Positions 1 through 8,918 of a stretch of 64,000 nucleotides of DNA are shown here, one piece after another; within the stretch, counting starts at the first letter, position 1; each line of letters begins with the position of its first letter. Source of the stretch: an uncultured Polaribacter sp. (GTDB taxonomy: Bacteria > Bacteroidota > Bacteroidia > Flavobacteriales > Flavobacteriaceae); assembly GCF_947496195.1 (NCBI RefSeq), contig NZ_CANMBY010000001.1, positions 1 through 64,000 on the forward strand, read 5' to 3'. Made by a program: the position numbers and the translations under genes. The notes beneath the pieces are model-generated. The model did not search any database, was not told where the DNA came from, and saw nothing but the letters and a program-made list of their open reading frames with translations.

Positions 1-3000
1 ACTGCACTTGCTGTATCGTCAACTGCGGTTGGTGTTGTTAATGTCGATGGTGGTGTACCTACTGTTACTGTTACTGTTCCTTGATACTGATTGGAACCTA
101 CTGTTAATGTATAATCAAATGTATCTATACCTACAAAGTTTGTTGGTGGTGTATACAAAATCTTATCATCTGCTTGGTTTATTCCTGCAGTTCCTCCATC
201 ATCTAATGTTAAAGTTCCTCCTTGTGTTGTAGTTCCTATTAAATGATTTGGACTATTGATTAACATTGTTCCAACACCTACTGTTCCAAAATTATCATTA
301 GCTAAAACATCTATGATATTATTAGTACTGTTCTCAGCAACGTTTAATGAGTCATCTACTGCACCTTCTGCTGATACTCCAGCATCTACTGTTACTGTTA
401 CAGTTGCTGTTGCAGCAATACCATTTGTATCTGTAATGGTATAGGTAAACGTATCTGGTCCTGAATAATCTCCTTCTGGTGTGTAGGTAATATAATCATC
501 TAAATAATTTGTTGCTGTACCATTGTTGTTCACTGCAATTGAACCTCCATTTGCTGTAACAATAGACATTTTACCATTTACTAGTGTTAATGAATGTGAT
601 GTATTTGGTCCAAAAGTACCAAAGCAATCGTTATCTAATATGTTCAAATTATTATTAGCACTATTCATATTTACAGTAAACGTATCATCTACTGCTGTAG
701 GAACTGTATCCATAACATGAACAACTCTTGTTGCTGTTCCTGTATTACCTCTAGAATCAACTATAGAATATACAATATTATATCTACCAACTGTTGTATT
801 GTCTAATGCTGAAGTATCTATTGTTCCTCCATCATTAGTGAAATCTAAAGGACCATCTATATTATCGTTTACAGAAGTTACTCCTTGCTCTATATAAACA
901 TTGTTCAATTCTAATGTCTGTGGATTATCTCCAGTTAAAACAATTACTGGACCTTGTGTATCTTTTGTTGTGGTATCAGTTACATCTGCACCTTGATTTC
1001 CTGCTTGATCAGTTGAATAAACTGTTAAAGTAAGTGTACCATCATCTAAACTTGAAAGGTTTATTGTACCTGTTAATGCTACTGTTCCTCCACTAACGGT
1101 TGTACCACTTCCTGTTACTGCAGGATTGTTACCATCTGAAATTGACCAATTATATGAAGAATTTGCCTCTAAACCTGTAATTGCGAATGAAGATATATTT
1201 ACAATAGCTGGATTTACTGGATTTGTAAGTGCATTAATGCCATAACCAGTTGGGGCTGTTCTATCAATTGCAACTGCATTTCCTGATGATAGTGCTAATA
1301 TATCTGCTATTCCATTATTATCATCATCAGCAATGTTTGATATTAAAAAAGCTGCTGTTCCTTCTGTTGTGTTGGCTCCTACTGTTAATGTAGCTGTCCA
1401 ATTATTACCTGAAGTATTAGTAACATTTGCAGTTTCTGTTGCAATGGTAACTGTTGGTGTGTTTATAGTTTCATTAGATTCAAAACTTAATGTAATTACA
1501 TCTCCCTCTTTTGCAAAACCTGTATTTAAGTTATTATTTGAAAGCATAGTTACATTTGATATCACTGGTGGAGTTATATCATTAACTGTTACAGAAAACT
1601 GACTTGTTGTTGTTGCGTTATTTGAATTATCTGTACCTGTTATTGTAAAGGTATATGGGCTATTAGCTAAAGAAGCTCCAGCATTTAAAGTGATAACACC
1701 TGAAGAATTAACAGAAACATCTGCACTTGAATCTGTCCAAGTTACATCTTCATTAGCTGATATAGTACCTAAAGCAGTTTCACCTTCGTCTATATTAGCT
1801 ACTACACTATTTGATATCACTGGTGGAGTTATATCATTAACTGTTACAGAAAACTGACTTGTTGTTGTTGCGTTATTTGAATTATCTGTACCTGTTATTG
1901 TAAAGGTATATGGGCTATTAGCTAAAGAAGCTCCAGCATTTAAAGTGATAACACCTGAAGAATTAACAGAAACATCTGCACTTGAATCTGTCCAAGTTAC
2001 ATCTTCATTAGCTGATATAGTACCTAAAGCAGTTTCACCTTCGTCTATACTAGCTACTACACTAGGCGTAAGAGTTGGTGCTGTATTGTCTACAGTTATA
2101 GTTGCTGTTGCAGGTGTTGTTGTAAAATTATAAACATCATCTAATATATAAAGTTGATAAACCCCTTCTGCTGTTGGAGCTGTTATTGTACTTCCTGCAA
2201 TTGCAGAAGTTGTTACAGTTGATCCGTTTGCACTAAATGTATAATTTTGGAAAATAGCGCTAGTAATATCTCCATTAGGTATTAACCAAGCTGTTTCATT
2301 TGCAGAAACTGATGCATCTAAAGTAATAGTAGCGCCAGAAACAACATTTTTATTAGCTGCTAACACTGTGTTTGGATTACTAGTTGGACCAATCATATCT
2401 ATAGAGAAAACATCAGTTAAAGTAGTTGGATCCATTACATTACCAGCTAAATCAGCTGAATTAGAAATAGTTATATCAATATCTTCATATTCATTATCAT
2501 CATCTATAGGAGGATCAAGTAATAATCTGAAACGACTATGAGGTCCTACAGAACCTGCTGTAAATCCAGAAGAATTACTTCTATTAGCTAACACTACTGA
2601 TGCATCTGGGCTATATGAAAGAGTTGGCCAATTACTAATAGGTTCATAGTCCATATTTTCACTGAACTCAATAAAAAAATCAAGACCAAATCTTTGAGCG
2701 TTAACTTCTCTCATTGTGTTTCTAACTGGATATGTGCCAGTATTAAAACCTACTTTACTAATAGAATTTACTGTAGGTTTCACTGTATCAATAACTAAGG
2801 TTGATAATGCAGGGCTTTCTGAAGATTCAGAACCATTTGTGATAGTTGCTGTAATTGAATATGTACCATCAGAAATTACATTAGAAGTAATATCCACAGA
2901 AGTTTCACCTCCAATTAAAATTGCACTTGAGCCTAGTAAGGTACCAGAAGTACCATCTGCATAAATTTTTATAACATCACCTGCAGCTGCAGTAAAACCA

Positions 3001-3287
3001 CTAATTGTAAATGTAGGTGTGTTATTGTTTGTAACATTATCAGAATCCACACGTCCTGTGTCAGAACTAGCTGTTAAATCTGGAGCTACAGTTGGTGCAC
3101 CAGGCACAATTGTTAATGTTTTTTCAGTTAAAACTGCACTATTATAGTTTAAAGAATTATTATTTTCTAAATTCTTTTTAACAACTGTAAAAATGTCGTT
3201 TTCGAAAAACAATTTTTCATCATTAGTAGATGCAAAATTTGAAAATAGAATAAAACTAAATACAATTAAAGTAGTAATTTTTTTCAT
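1..3287 (-). CDS. Giant secreted Ig-like/cadherin-like repeat adhesin, 3' part missing
   Basis: An open frame runs from ATG at 3287 off the left edge of the window (1095 codons, no stop). The N-terminus is a signal peptide (MKKITTLIVFSFILF). Residues about 78-165 look like a bacterial Ig-like module with an IYADG motif, and 175-290 like an SbsA-type Ig domain. Residues 408-577 are a duplicated 85-residue module, about 780-858 a DUF5011-like Ig domain (TGDNPQTLELN, YSIVDSRGNTG), and about 862-949 and 969-1082 two Big_9/cadherin-like repeats (AVDDTFTV, YTPEGDYSGPDTFTYT). Such proteins are exported to the flavobacterial surface, usually by T9SS; the expected C-terminal sorting domain would lie outside the window. 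The adhesin or matrix role is inferred. It follows two other secreted-protein genes on the same strand. Confidence 0.85.
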   Translation of the reverse strand, partial: MKKITTLIVFSFILFSNFASTNDEKLFFENDIFTVVKKNLENNNSLNYNSAVLTEKTLTIVPGAPTVAPDLTASSDTGRVDSDNVTNNNTPTFTISGFTAAAGDVIKIYADGTSGTLLGSSAILIGGETSVDITSNVISDGTYSITATITNGSESSESPALSTLVIDTVKPTVNSISKVGFNTGTYPVRNTMREVNAQRFGLDFFIEFSENMDYEPISNWPTLSYSPDASVVLANRSNSSGFTAGSVGPHSRFRLLLDPPIDDDNEYEDIDITISNSADLAGNVMDPTTLTDVFSIDMIGPTSNPNTVLAANKNVVSGATITLDASVSANETAWLIPNGDITSAIFQNYTFSANGSTVTTSAIAGSTITAPTAEGVYQLYILDDVYNFTTTPATATITVDNTAPTLTPSVVASIDEGETALGTISANEDVTWTDSSADVSVNSSGVITLNAGASLANSPYTFTITGTDNSNNATTTSQFSVTVNDITPPVISNSVVANIDEGETALGTISANEDVTWTDSSADVSVNSSGVITLNAGASLANSPYTFTITGTDNSNNATTTSQFSVTVNDITPPVISNVTMLSNNNLNTGFAKEGDVITLSFESNETINTPTVTIATETANVTNTSGNNWTATLTVGANTTEGTAAFLISNIADDDNNGIADILALSSGNAVAIDRTAPTGYGINALTNPVNPAIVNISSFAITGLEANSSYNWSISDGNNPAVTGSGTTVSGGTVALTGTINLSSLDDGTLTLTVYSTDQAGNQGADVTDTTTKDTQGPVIVLTGDNPQTLELNNVYIEQGVTSVNDNIDGPLDFTNDGGTIDTSALDNTTVGRYNIVYSIVDSRGNTGTATRVVHVMDTVPTAVDDTFTVNMNSANNNLNILDNDCFGTFGPNTSHSLTLVNGKMSIVTANGGSIAVNNNGTATNYLDDYITYTPEGDYSGPDTFTYTITDTNGIAATATVTVTVDAGVSAEGAVDDSLNVAENSTNNIIDVLANDNFGTVGVGTMLINSPNHLIGTTTQGGTLTLDDGGTAGINQADDKILYTPPTNFVGIDTFDYTLTVGSNQYQGTVTVTVGTPPSTLTTPTAVDDTASA
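1555..2064 (-). repeat. 255-bp tandem duplication inside the adhesin gene (two copies)
   Basis: Copy 1 spans 1555-1809 and copy 2 spans 1810-2064. Read side by side they differ at one base (1795 T versus 2050 C). The unit is a multiple of three and encodes 85 residues beginning around SVTVNDITPPVIS, so the frame is kept. The near identity at DNA level indicates a recent duplication or ongoing homogenisation of an Ig-like module. Confidence 0.95.
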
Positions 3288-3554
3288 GGCGTATTATGTT
3301 GGGTTTAATAATATTAATATTAATTAACCACTGTCTTTATCATCTTTAATTCAAAAGACAAAAACATAATTTAGGGAAGTAATGTTTTGGTTAGGTGTTA
3401 GTTGGAGGATTTACAAATATATAGTAATAATGTCATTTTTTTATTTTTTTTTTATTTTTTTTACAAAAAAAATATAAATACCTGTATATCAGATTTTTAA
3501 CCTTTATTAAATTTTAATAAAAAACTAATAATCAATAAAATAACTAAAAAGAAA
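3288..3554. other. AT-rich intergenic spacer with homopolymer tracts
   Basis: No gene is visible. 3436-3473 is almost pure T then A runs, able to fold as an A/T hairpin. 3503-3521 is an all-AT inverted repeat (arms TTTATTAAA and TTTAATAAA, 1-base spacer). The adhesin promoter should lie here, but I found no convincing TAnnTTTG box. No GC-containing terminator stem is seen after the gene ending at 3555. Confidence 0.5.
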
Positions 3555-4469
3555 TTAGAAAGATCTAATAGCTCTTACATAATTAGAAGCATTTTTAATT
3601 GCTGTTGCAACATTTCCGTTAGTAAGATCTACAACACTTGATGAAGTATTAGACACCTCATTAGATGACCAATAGGTAGTATTTGCTAAAGATTCTCCAC
3701 TATTTGCATTAATTGAATTGTTTACTGTTTTTTTATTTAAATACAATAAATTTAATTCATATATACTTGGTAAATACCAATCTCCATAAGTTACACCAGC
3801 TTCAGTTGCCTGAAATTCGTTAACTAATCTTGCAGCATAGTTATTTGTACTAGAACTAATACCATTTTGAGAAGCTATGATAATACTTGTATTTGATTTA
3901 CCTGCAAATAAACCATCACCTTTTGCATGGGTATTTCCAAATCCGTTAGAATTCATCCAACTAGCACTTGAAGTAACATCAAATTTTGATACTACTAAGC
4001 CATGTTTACCTGATTCATCTACCCAAAATACAATACCTCCATAAGCAAAATCACCAATCTTATATATTGTTCCTGAGGTTTTTGCATGCAATGCATATGG
4101 AACACTCACTAATTTACTTGTACCAGAGATTGTGTAATTAGTACCACCAGTAATATCTATTTCAGATTTAATATAATAACTATCAGAACTCCAATTTATA
4201 CCAACCATAGAACCAGATATAGAGTTGCCTGTTCCAATATTTAAGGTTATTAAACCATTAATATTAGTGGTAACAGAATGTGTCTCAACAAAAACTGCTG
4301 ATCCAGAAGCTGATGTTTTTAAAATACTTAATTGCACACCAACACTTTGGTTTGTTAACAAGTTACCAGAAGCATCTCTTACAATTGCTTGGTAAGTAAA
4401 TTCTTGTGGTGTTTGAGCTAAAAAAGTAGTTGAAAATAATAAAAATGAAACTAATAAAATATTTTTCAT
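3555..4469 (-). CDS. Secreted Lcl/DUF1566-like domain protein
   Basis: A 304-residue protein with a signal peptide ending near FLAQ (residues 1-19). Residues 20-130 form a beta-rich region seen at the start of many Bacteroidetes surface proteins (FTYQAIVRDASGNLL, VPYALHAK). The C-terminal half resembles the Lcl/DUF1566 fold, with GGIVFWVDESGKHGL, YGDWYLPSIYEL, YWSSNE and a final VRAIRSF. The family is linked to surface or matrix binding; no specific ligand can be named. The ATG at 4469 lies 3 bp after the stop of the upstream T9SS protein, so the two are almost certainly cotranscribed and probably exported together. Confidence 0.75.
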   Translation of the reverse strand: MKNILLVSFLLFSTTFLAQTPQEFTYQAIVRDASGNLLTNQSVGVQLSILKTSASGSAVFVETHSVTTNINGLITLNIGTGNSISGSMVGINWSSDSYYIKSEIDITGGTNYTISGTSKLVSVPYALHAKTSGTIYKIGDFAYGGIVFWVDESGKHGLVVSKFDVTSSASWMNSNGFGNTHAKGDGLFAGKSNTSIIIASQNGISSSTNNYAARLVNEFQATEAGVTYGDWYLPSIYELNLLYLNKKTVNNSINANSGESLANTTYWSSNEVSNTSSSVVDLTNGNVATAIKNASNYVRAIRSF

Positions 4470-4472
4470 AAA

Positions 4473-4940
4473 TCAGTTTTTTAATAATTTAAAGGAAATA
4501 ATTTGCTTTCCAGATTTTATCAATTGTAATAAATAAACGCCTTTAGAATATGGCTGAATATTTACATTGGTTAATTCTTTAGTAATTGTTTGGTCTAATA
4601 TTTGTCTTCCTCTAATATCAAATATTTTTAATTGATAAGGAAAATCTACTCCTTGTTTTAATTCTAAGTTAAAAAGACCAGTTGTAGGGTTAGGGTATGT
4701 CTTAAAAGATAGCCCCAAATTAACTTCTTCTATATTTAAGGCAATTAGTTCAAAAGGCTGTTGAACTCCTAAATGAAAACTTGCAGCTGAATTTGTATTA
4801 GAATGAACTACTATTTGACCAATAGTATATGACAAACTACCATTACTTGTAATATTTCCTCCAGAAGAAACAATTGCATTTTGAGCTGTATTCGAAAAAG
4901 TAAACAAACAGAAAAAACAAAAAAACAATAGAAATTTCAT
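4473..4940 (-). CDS. Small T9SS type A sorting-domain protein
   Basis: A 155-residue protein with a hydrophobic signal peptide ending at SNTAQ. A short beta-rich stretch (SYTIGQIVV, FHLGVQQPFEL) leads into a C-terminal T9SS type A sorting domain with the hallmark YPNPTTG, KIFDIRGR and KGVYLLQL segments and a basic end. The domain directs export across the outer membrane and usually covalent anchoring. I chose the ATG at 4940 over an in-frame TTG at 4946. It heads the leftward surface-protein group and has a good Bacteroidetes promoter just upstream. The minimal passenger resembles proteins co-exported with Lcl-domain partners; function unknown. Confidence 0.8.
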   Translation of the reverse strand: MKFLLFFCFFCLFTFSNTAQNAIVSSGGNITSNGSLSYTIGQIVVHSNTNSAASFHLGVQQPFELIALNIEEVNLGLSFKTYPNPTTGLFNLELKQGVDFPYQLKIFDIRGRQILDQTITKELTNVNIQPYSKGVYLLQLIKSGKQIISFKLLKN

Positions 4941-4978
4941 AAACAATTTTTTAGAATAAGCTTAATTTTTCTAGCAAG

Positions 4979-5007
4979 TAAATTTAATGTTTTTTTTTAC
5001 TTTACAA
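4979..5007 (-). promoter_or_regulatory. Putative Bacteroidetes promoter of the 4473-3555 surface-protein operon
   Basis: On the minus strand a TTG (5007-5005) is followed after 18 bp by TAAATTTA (4986-4979), one mismatch from the -7 consensus TAnnTTTG. The predicted start of transcription would be about 30 nt before the ATG at 4940. Confidence 0.45.
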
Positions 5008-5106
5008 GTTTTCTTTAAAAAAAGTGTTTTAAATAATTTATTATGTGCAGTTAAAATATTTGCTTTTAACCTTTAAAGCAAAGAACTGTTTTAGTTAGTT
5101 TAATTG

Positions 5107-5114
5107 TATCTTTG
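5107..5114 (+). promoter_or_regulatory. -7 box of der promoter (TATCTTTG)
   Basis: Perfect TAnnTTTG match ending 19 bp before the ATG at 5134. It lies inside the longer reading frame that would start at TTG 5104, which argues that this longer start is not used. No clear TTG -33 element is seen. Confidence 0.5.
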
Positions 5115-5133
5115 CAAAAAATTTCATCTTAAA

Positions 5134-6444
5134 ATGAATAGTATAGTTGCCATTGTTGGAAGACCAAATGTTGGAAAGTCTACTTTATTTAACAGACTTG
5201 TACAAAGAAGAGAGGCTATTGTTGACGCTGTAAGTGGTGTTACTAGAGATAGGCATTATGGAAAATCGGATTGGAATGGTAAAGAATTCTCTGTAATAGA
5301 TACTGGGGGTTACACTATTGGATCTGATGATATTTTTGAAGAAGAAATTAGAAAACAAGTTGCTTTAGCAATTGATGAAGCTGACATTATTATTTTTGTT
5401 GTAGATGTAGAAGATGGTATAACACCTATGGATGCAGAAGTTGCAAACCTATTAAGAAAGGTAAAAAAACCAATTTTTATAGCCGTAAACAAAGTTGATA
5501 ATGCAATGAGAGCTGCAGATGCAGTTGAATTTTACAACTTAGGTTTAGGAGATTATCATACAATATCATCAATAAATGGTAGTGGTACAGGAGATTTATT
5601 AGATGCTGTAGCAGAAAAATTAGCTAAACCAGAAGAAGTAGATTTAGAAAAAGATGAGCTTCCAAGATTTGCTGTTGTTGGTAGACCAAATGCAGGTAAA
5701 TCATCATTTATAAATGCTTTAATTGGTGAAGACAGAAATATTGTTACCAATATTGCAGGTACAACTAGAGATTCTATAGACACAAAGTATAATAGATTTG
5801 GTTTCGATTTTAATTTAGTAGATACTGCAGGAATACGTAAAAAATCTAAAGTCAAAGAAGATTTAGAATTTTATTCTGTTATGCGTGCAGTAAGAACTAT
5901 CGAATATTCTGACGTTATTATTTTAGTTGTTGATGCTACTCGTGGTTTTGAAGGCCAAGATGAAAAGATTTTTTGGTTGGCAGAAAAAAACAGAAAGGGT
6001 ATTGTAATCTTAATTAATAAATGGGACTTAATTGAGAAAGAAACCAATACCATGCGCGATTTTGAAGCTAAAGTTAGAAAACAAATAGAACCTTTTACAG
6101 ATGTACCAATCGTTTTTATTTCTGCATTAACCAAACAAAGATTGTTTAAAGCAATAGAAACAGCTGTGGAAGTTTTTGAAAACAGAAAAAACAGAATTGC
6201 AACAAGTAAGCTAAATGACACTGTTTTAGAAATTGTAAAAAGCTACCCACCACCAGCAATAAAAGGTAAGTTTGTAAAAATTAAATATTGCATGCAATTA
6301 CCTACTCCTACTCCACAATTTGCGTTTTTCTGTAACTTACCTCAATATGTAAAAGATCCATACAAACGTTTTGTTGAGAACAAGTTAAGAGAAATTTATA
6401 ATTTTAGTGGAGTACCTATAACAATTTACTTTAGACAAAAGTAA
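5134..6444 (+). CDS. der: Ribosome biogenesis GTPase Der (EngA)
   Basis: Double Era-like GTPase of 436 residues that assists late 50S ribosomal subunit assembly in the cytoplasm. The first G domain carries GRPNVGKS (residues 9-16), DTGG and NKVD. The second carries [13 protein letters not shown] and NKWD. A C-terminal KH-like domain follows ([28 protein letters not shown]). Length and order are standard. The frame opens at TTG 5104, but ATG 5134 is preferred because homologues start just before IVAIVGRPN and because the -7 box overlaps the extension. It is divergent from the surface-protein operon. Confidence 0.97.
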   Translation: MNSIVAIVGRPNVGKSTLFNRLVQRREAIVDAVSGVTRDRHYGKSDWNGKEFSVIDTGGYTIGSDDIFEEEIRKQVALAIDEADIIIFVVDVEDGITPMDAEVANLLRKVKKPIFIAVNKVDNAMRAADAVEFYNLGLGDYHTISSINGSGTGDLLDAVAEKLAKPEEVDLEKDELPRFAVVGRPNAGKSSFINALIGEDRNIVTNIAGTTRDSIDTKYNRFGFDFNLVDTAGIRKKSKVKEDLEFYSVMRAVRTIEYSDVIILVVDATRGFEGQDEKIFWLAEKNRKGIVILINKWDLIEKETNTMRDFEAKVRKQIEPFTDVPIVFISALTKQRLFKAIETAVEVFENRKNRIATSKLNDTVLEIVKSYPPPAIKGKFVKIKYCMQLPTPTPQFAFFCNLPQYVKDPYKRFVENKLREIYNFSGVPITIYFRQK

Positions 6445-6503
6445 AATAACTTGTAACGAAGTCTTACTAAAACCGTCTAAATAGGTGTTAACTTACAATT
6501 ACG

Positions 6504-6511
6504 TAAATTTG
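6504..6511 (+). promoter_or_regulatory. -7 box TAAATTTG before the GAF-protein gene
   Basis: Perfect match to TAnnTTTG, 19 bp before the ATG at 6531, the same spacing as for der. A -33 TTG is not obvious. Confidence 0.45.
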
Positions 6512-6530
6512 CACTTAATATTTTGTTTGC

Positions 6531-8918
6531 ATGAATGTAAAAATATCTAATAATGTTTCTCATGTGGAGTTACCTTTAGAACTCCATATTTCTTTTAATA
6601 AGGTTTTGTCTTTGTTTGAGAAATACTCTCATGAGGATTTTTCTGATCATCCATTTTATGAAGCAGCAAACAAAATGGTTAATGTCTTTTTTAATAATAA
6701 AGATTTAAAAGAAGGTTTTAAAGATGAAAATCTTTTAGAAAAATATAGTAAAGAAATAAATTTAGTACTAGATCCATTATTTCCAGAACCTTTACTTTTA
6801 AATGAAATTAAAGCAGCAACTGTTCCTTTTTCTTTCACCTCATTTAAGTTTACAACTCGTTTTCAAAACATTTTAAATAATGCTGGAGACGATTATGAAT
6901 TAAAAGTAAGAAACTTTGAAGAAGACAGCATGTATATTATGGCATGTACCTATATACTTGCTACTGTTTATGATTTTAAGGTAGATGTTAAAAGACCTTT
7001 TTATTTTGATATTCCAGACAAAACAACTGGAACAATGAAATATTACAGAGCTACTTTTAACGCAGATTTTTCTGAAATTACACCCACTGCAAACGCACCA
7101 AAATTAACACAAGAAGATTTTAGACATCTCTTAAACAACTATGATAATATTGATATTTGGAAAGAGAAATTCCCTCCAAATAGCTATGTTTTTAAAGGTT
7201 TTGGATTAATCAGTTTATTTGATGTTACTTCAGAAGAAATGGTATCTACCATAAAAGCCAACTTATTATCTGGAGGTGACAATTTAATTTACAGACTTCA
7301 AAATAATTTAAGAGATTTTTATAGCATAAAAGATTTATTATTAGGCTATTCTATTTTTGACAATATCAACCATAAAATTTGTCAAAATAAAATTAAAAGA
7401 ACAAACAGTATTATCTTAAATAATAATGACGAAATAAATTGCTCTTCATCTTATTTTTGTGATAGTATCATGCAAAAAGTTTTTGTAGAACATGAAACTT
7501 TTATCATCTCTGACGTTGGTGAATATGGGCAAGCTACTAATGAAAATGGTTTTTATAAAACACTATATAACTCAGGAATAAAAAGTATTATAATTATACC
7601 TATAAAAGCTACAGTAAATGGTGATTTAGCACTTTTAGAGATTGCTTCTCCAAGAGCTTATGACTTAAATTCTGTTAATATTAACAAATTAAAAGATATT
7701 ATTCCTGTTTTTGAAGCTGCTGTAAAAAGATCTTCAGAAGAAAGACTAAATATTTTAGAAGCAACTATTCAAGAAAATTACACCTCTATTCATAGTGCAG
7801 TTAAATGGCGTTTTTATGAAGCTGCAGAAAAGTATTATGAAGAATTACAATCTAACGAAAATGCAAAATTAGAAGAAATTGTTTTTGATGATGTTTATCC
7901 ACTATTTGGACAATGTGATATTAAAGGCTCTTCTGATGCAAGAAATAATGCTATACAAGAAGATTTAACAACACAATTAAACCTTGCTATAAATGTTTTA
8001 AAAGAAGCTTGCGAAAAAGAAAACTTACCTATTTACAAAGAGTTAATGTTTAGAGTTTCTACTTATCTAAAAGATGTAAAAAGTGGTTTAAATGCTGGAG
8101 ATGAAATAAATATTTTAGATTTCTTAAAAAGAGAAATATATCCAATTTTTGGTCATATTAGAGTTTTAAGTCCATCACTTCATGAAAAAGTAGATGTGTA
8201 TATGGATCGTTTAGATGATGATTTAGAAGTAGTCTACGAAAAGAGAAAAGAATATGAGGATAGTGTTACTCTTTTAAATGAAAAACTAGCAAGTTTTATA
8301 GATAAAAAACAAAAAGAAGCTCAAAAAATGTACCCTCATTATTTTGAGAGATATGTTACAGATGGTGTCGAATTTAACATGTATATAGGTCAGTCTATTA
8401 CTAAAGAAGATAGTTTTGATGACATCTATTTATTTAATTTAAGATTATGGCAACTACAAACCATTTGCGAAATGGAAAACATTGCTTACAACCAACTACA
8501 AAATATGAATCATGAATTAAGAGTTGCTTCTTTAATTCTAATTCATAATAATCCTATGGCTATTAAATTTAGAATGGATGAAAAACAATTTGATGTAGAT
8601 GGTGCTTACAATATTAGATACGAAATTATTAAAAAAAGAATTGACAAAGCATTTATAAAAGGCACAGAAGAACGCTTAACTGTACCTGGTAAAATTGCAA
8701 TTGTTTATTCTCAAGATAAAGATGCTTTAGAATATATTAAATACATTAACTTTTTACAATCTAAAGATTTACTGGGTAATATAGAATACTTACAATTAGA
8801 AGATTTACAAGGAGTTTCTGGTTTAAAAGCTTTACGTGTAGAAGTTATTTATCAAAAAGATTTTGATGGTAAAACAAGTATAACTTTAGAAGAGCTTTTA
8901 ACTCAAATCGAATCTTAA
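6531..8918 (+). CDS. Large GAF-domain protein, function unknown
   Basis: A 795-residue cytoplasmic protein with no signal peptide or membrane segment. Roughly residues 310-430 look like a GAF ligand-binding domain (an FIISDVGEYGQ segment, then SIIIIPIKATVNGDLALLEIAS). The rest is mostly helical, with a charged coiled-coil-prone part around 560-610 and no recognisable output domain. GAF domains bind small molecules, sometimes cyclic nucleotides; the ligand here cannot be read from the sequence. The stop overlaps the convergent HD-PycTM gene by 4 bp (8915-8918). Similar large GAF proteins occur in flavobacteria without assigned function. Confidence 0.7.
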   Translation: MNVKISNNVSHVELPLELHISFNKVLSLFEKYSHEDFSDHPFYEAANKMVNVFFNNKDLKEGFKDENLLEKYSKEINLVLDPLFPEPLLLNEIKAATVPFSFTSFKFTTRFQNILNNAGDDYELKVRNFEEDSMYIMACTYILATVYDFKVDVKRPFYFDIPDKTTGTMKYYRATFNADFSEITPTANAPKLTQEDFRHLLNNYDNIDIWKEKFPPNSYVFKGFGLISLFDVTSEEMVSTIKANLLSGGDNLIYRLQNNLRDFYSIKDLLLGYSIFDNINHKICQNKIKRTNSIILNNNDEINCSSSYFCDSIMQKVFVEHETFIISDVGEYGQATNENGFYKTLYNSGIKSIIIIPIKATVNGDLALLEIASPRAYDLNSVNINKLKDIIPVFEAAVKRSSEERLNILEATIQENYTSIHSAVKWRFYEAAEKYYEELQSNENAKLEEIVFDDVYPLFGQCDIKGSSDARNNAIQEDLTTQLNLAINVLKEACEKENLPIYKELMFRVSTYLKDVKSGLNAGDEINILDFLKREIYPIFGHIRVLSPSLHEKVDVYMDRLDDDLEVVYEKRKEYEDSVTLLNEKLASFIDKKQKEAQKMYPHYFERYVTDGVEFNMYIGQSITKEDSFDDIYLFNLRLWQLQTICEMENIAYNQLQNMNHELRVASLILIHNNPMAIKFRMDEKQFDVDGAYNIRYEIIKKRIDKAFIKGTEERLTVPGKIAIVYSQDKDALEYIKYINFLQSKDLLGNIEYLQLEDLQGVSGLKALRVEVIYQKDFDGKTSITLEELLTQIES

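Noticed and set aside
8..2964. Several plus-strand open frames of 60-90 codons in the first 3 kb
   Set aside because: They are antisense shadows of the continuous minus-strand adhesin frame, low in complexity and rich in V, T and L, with no family resemblance.
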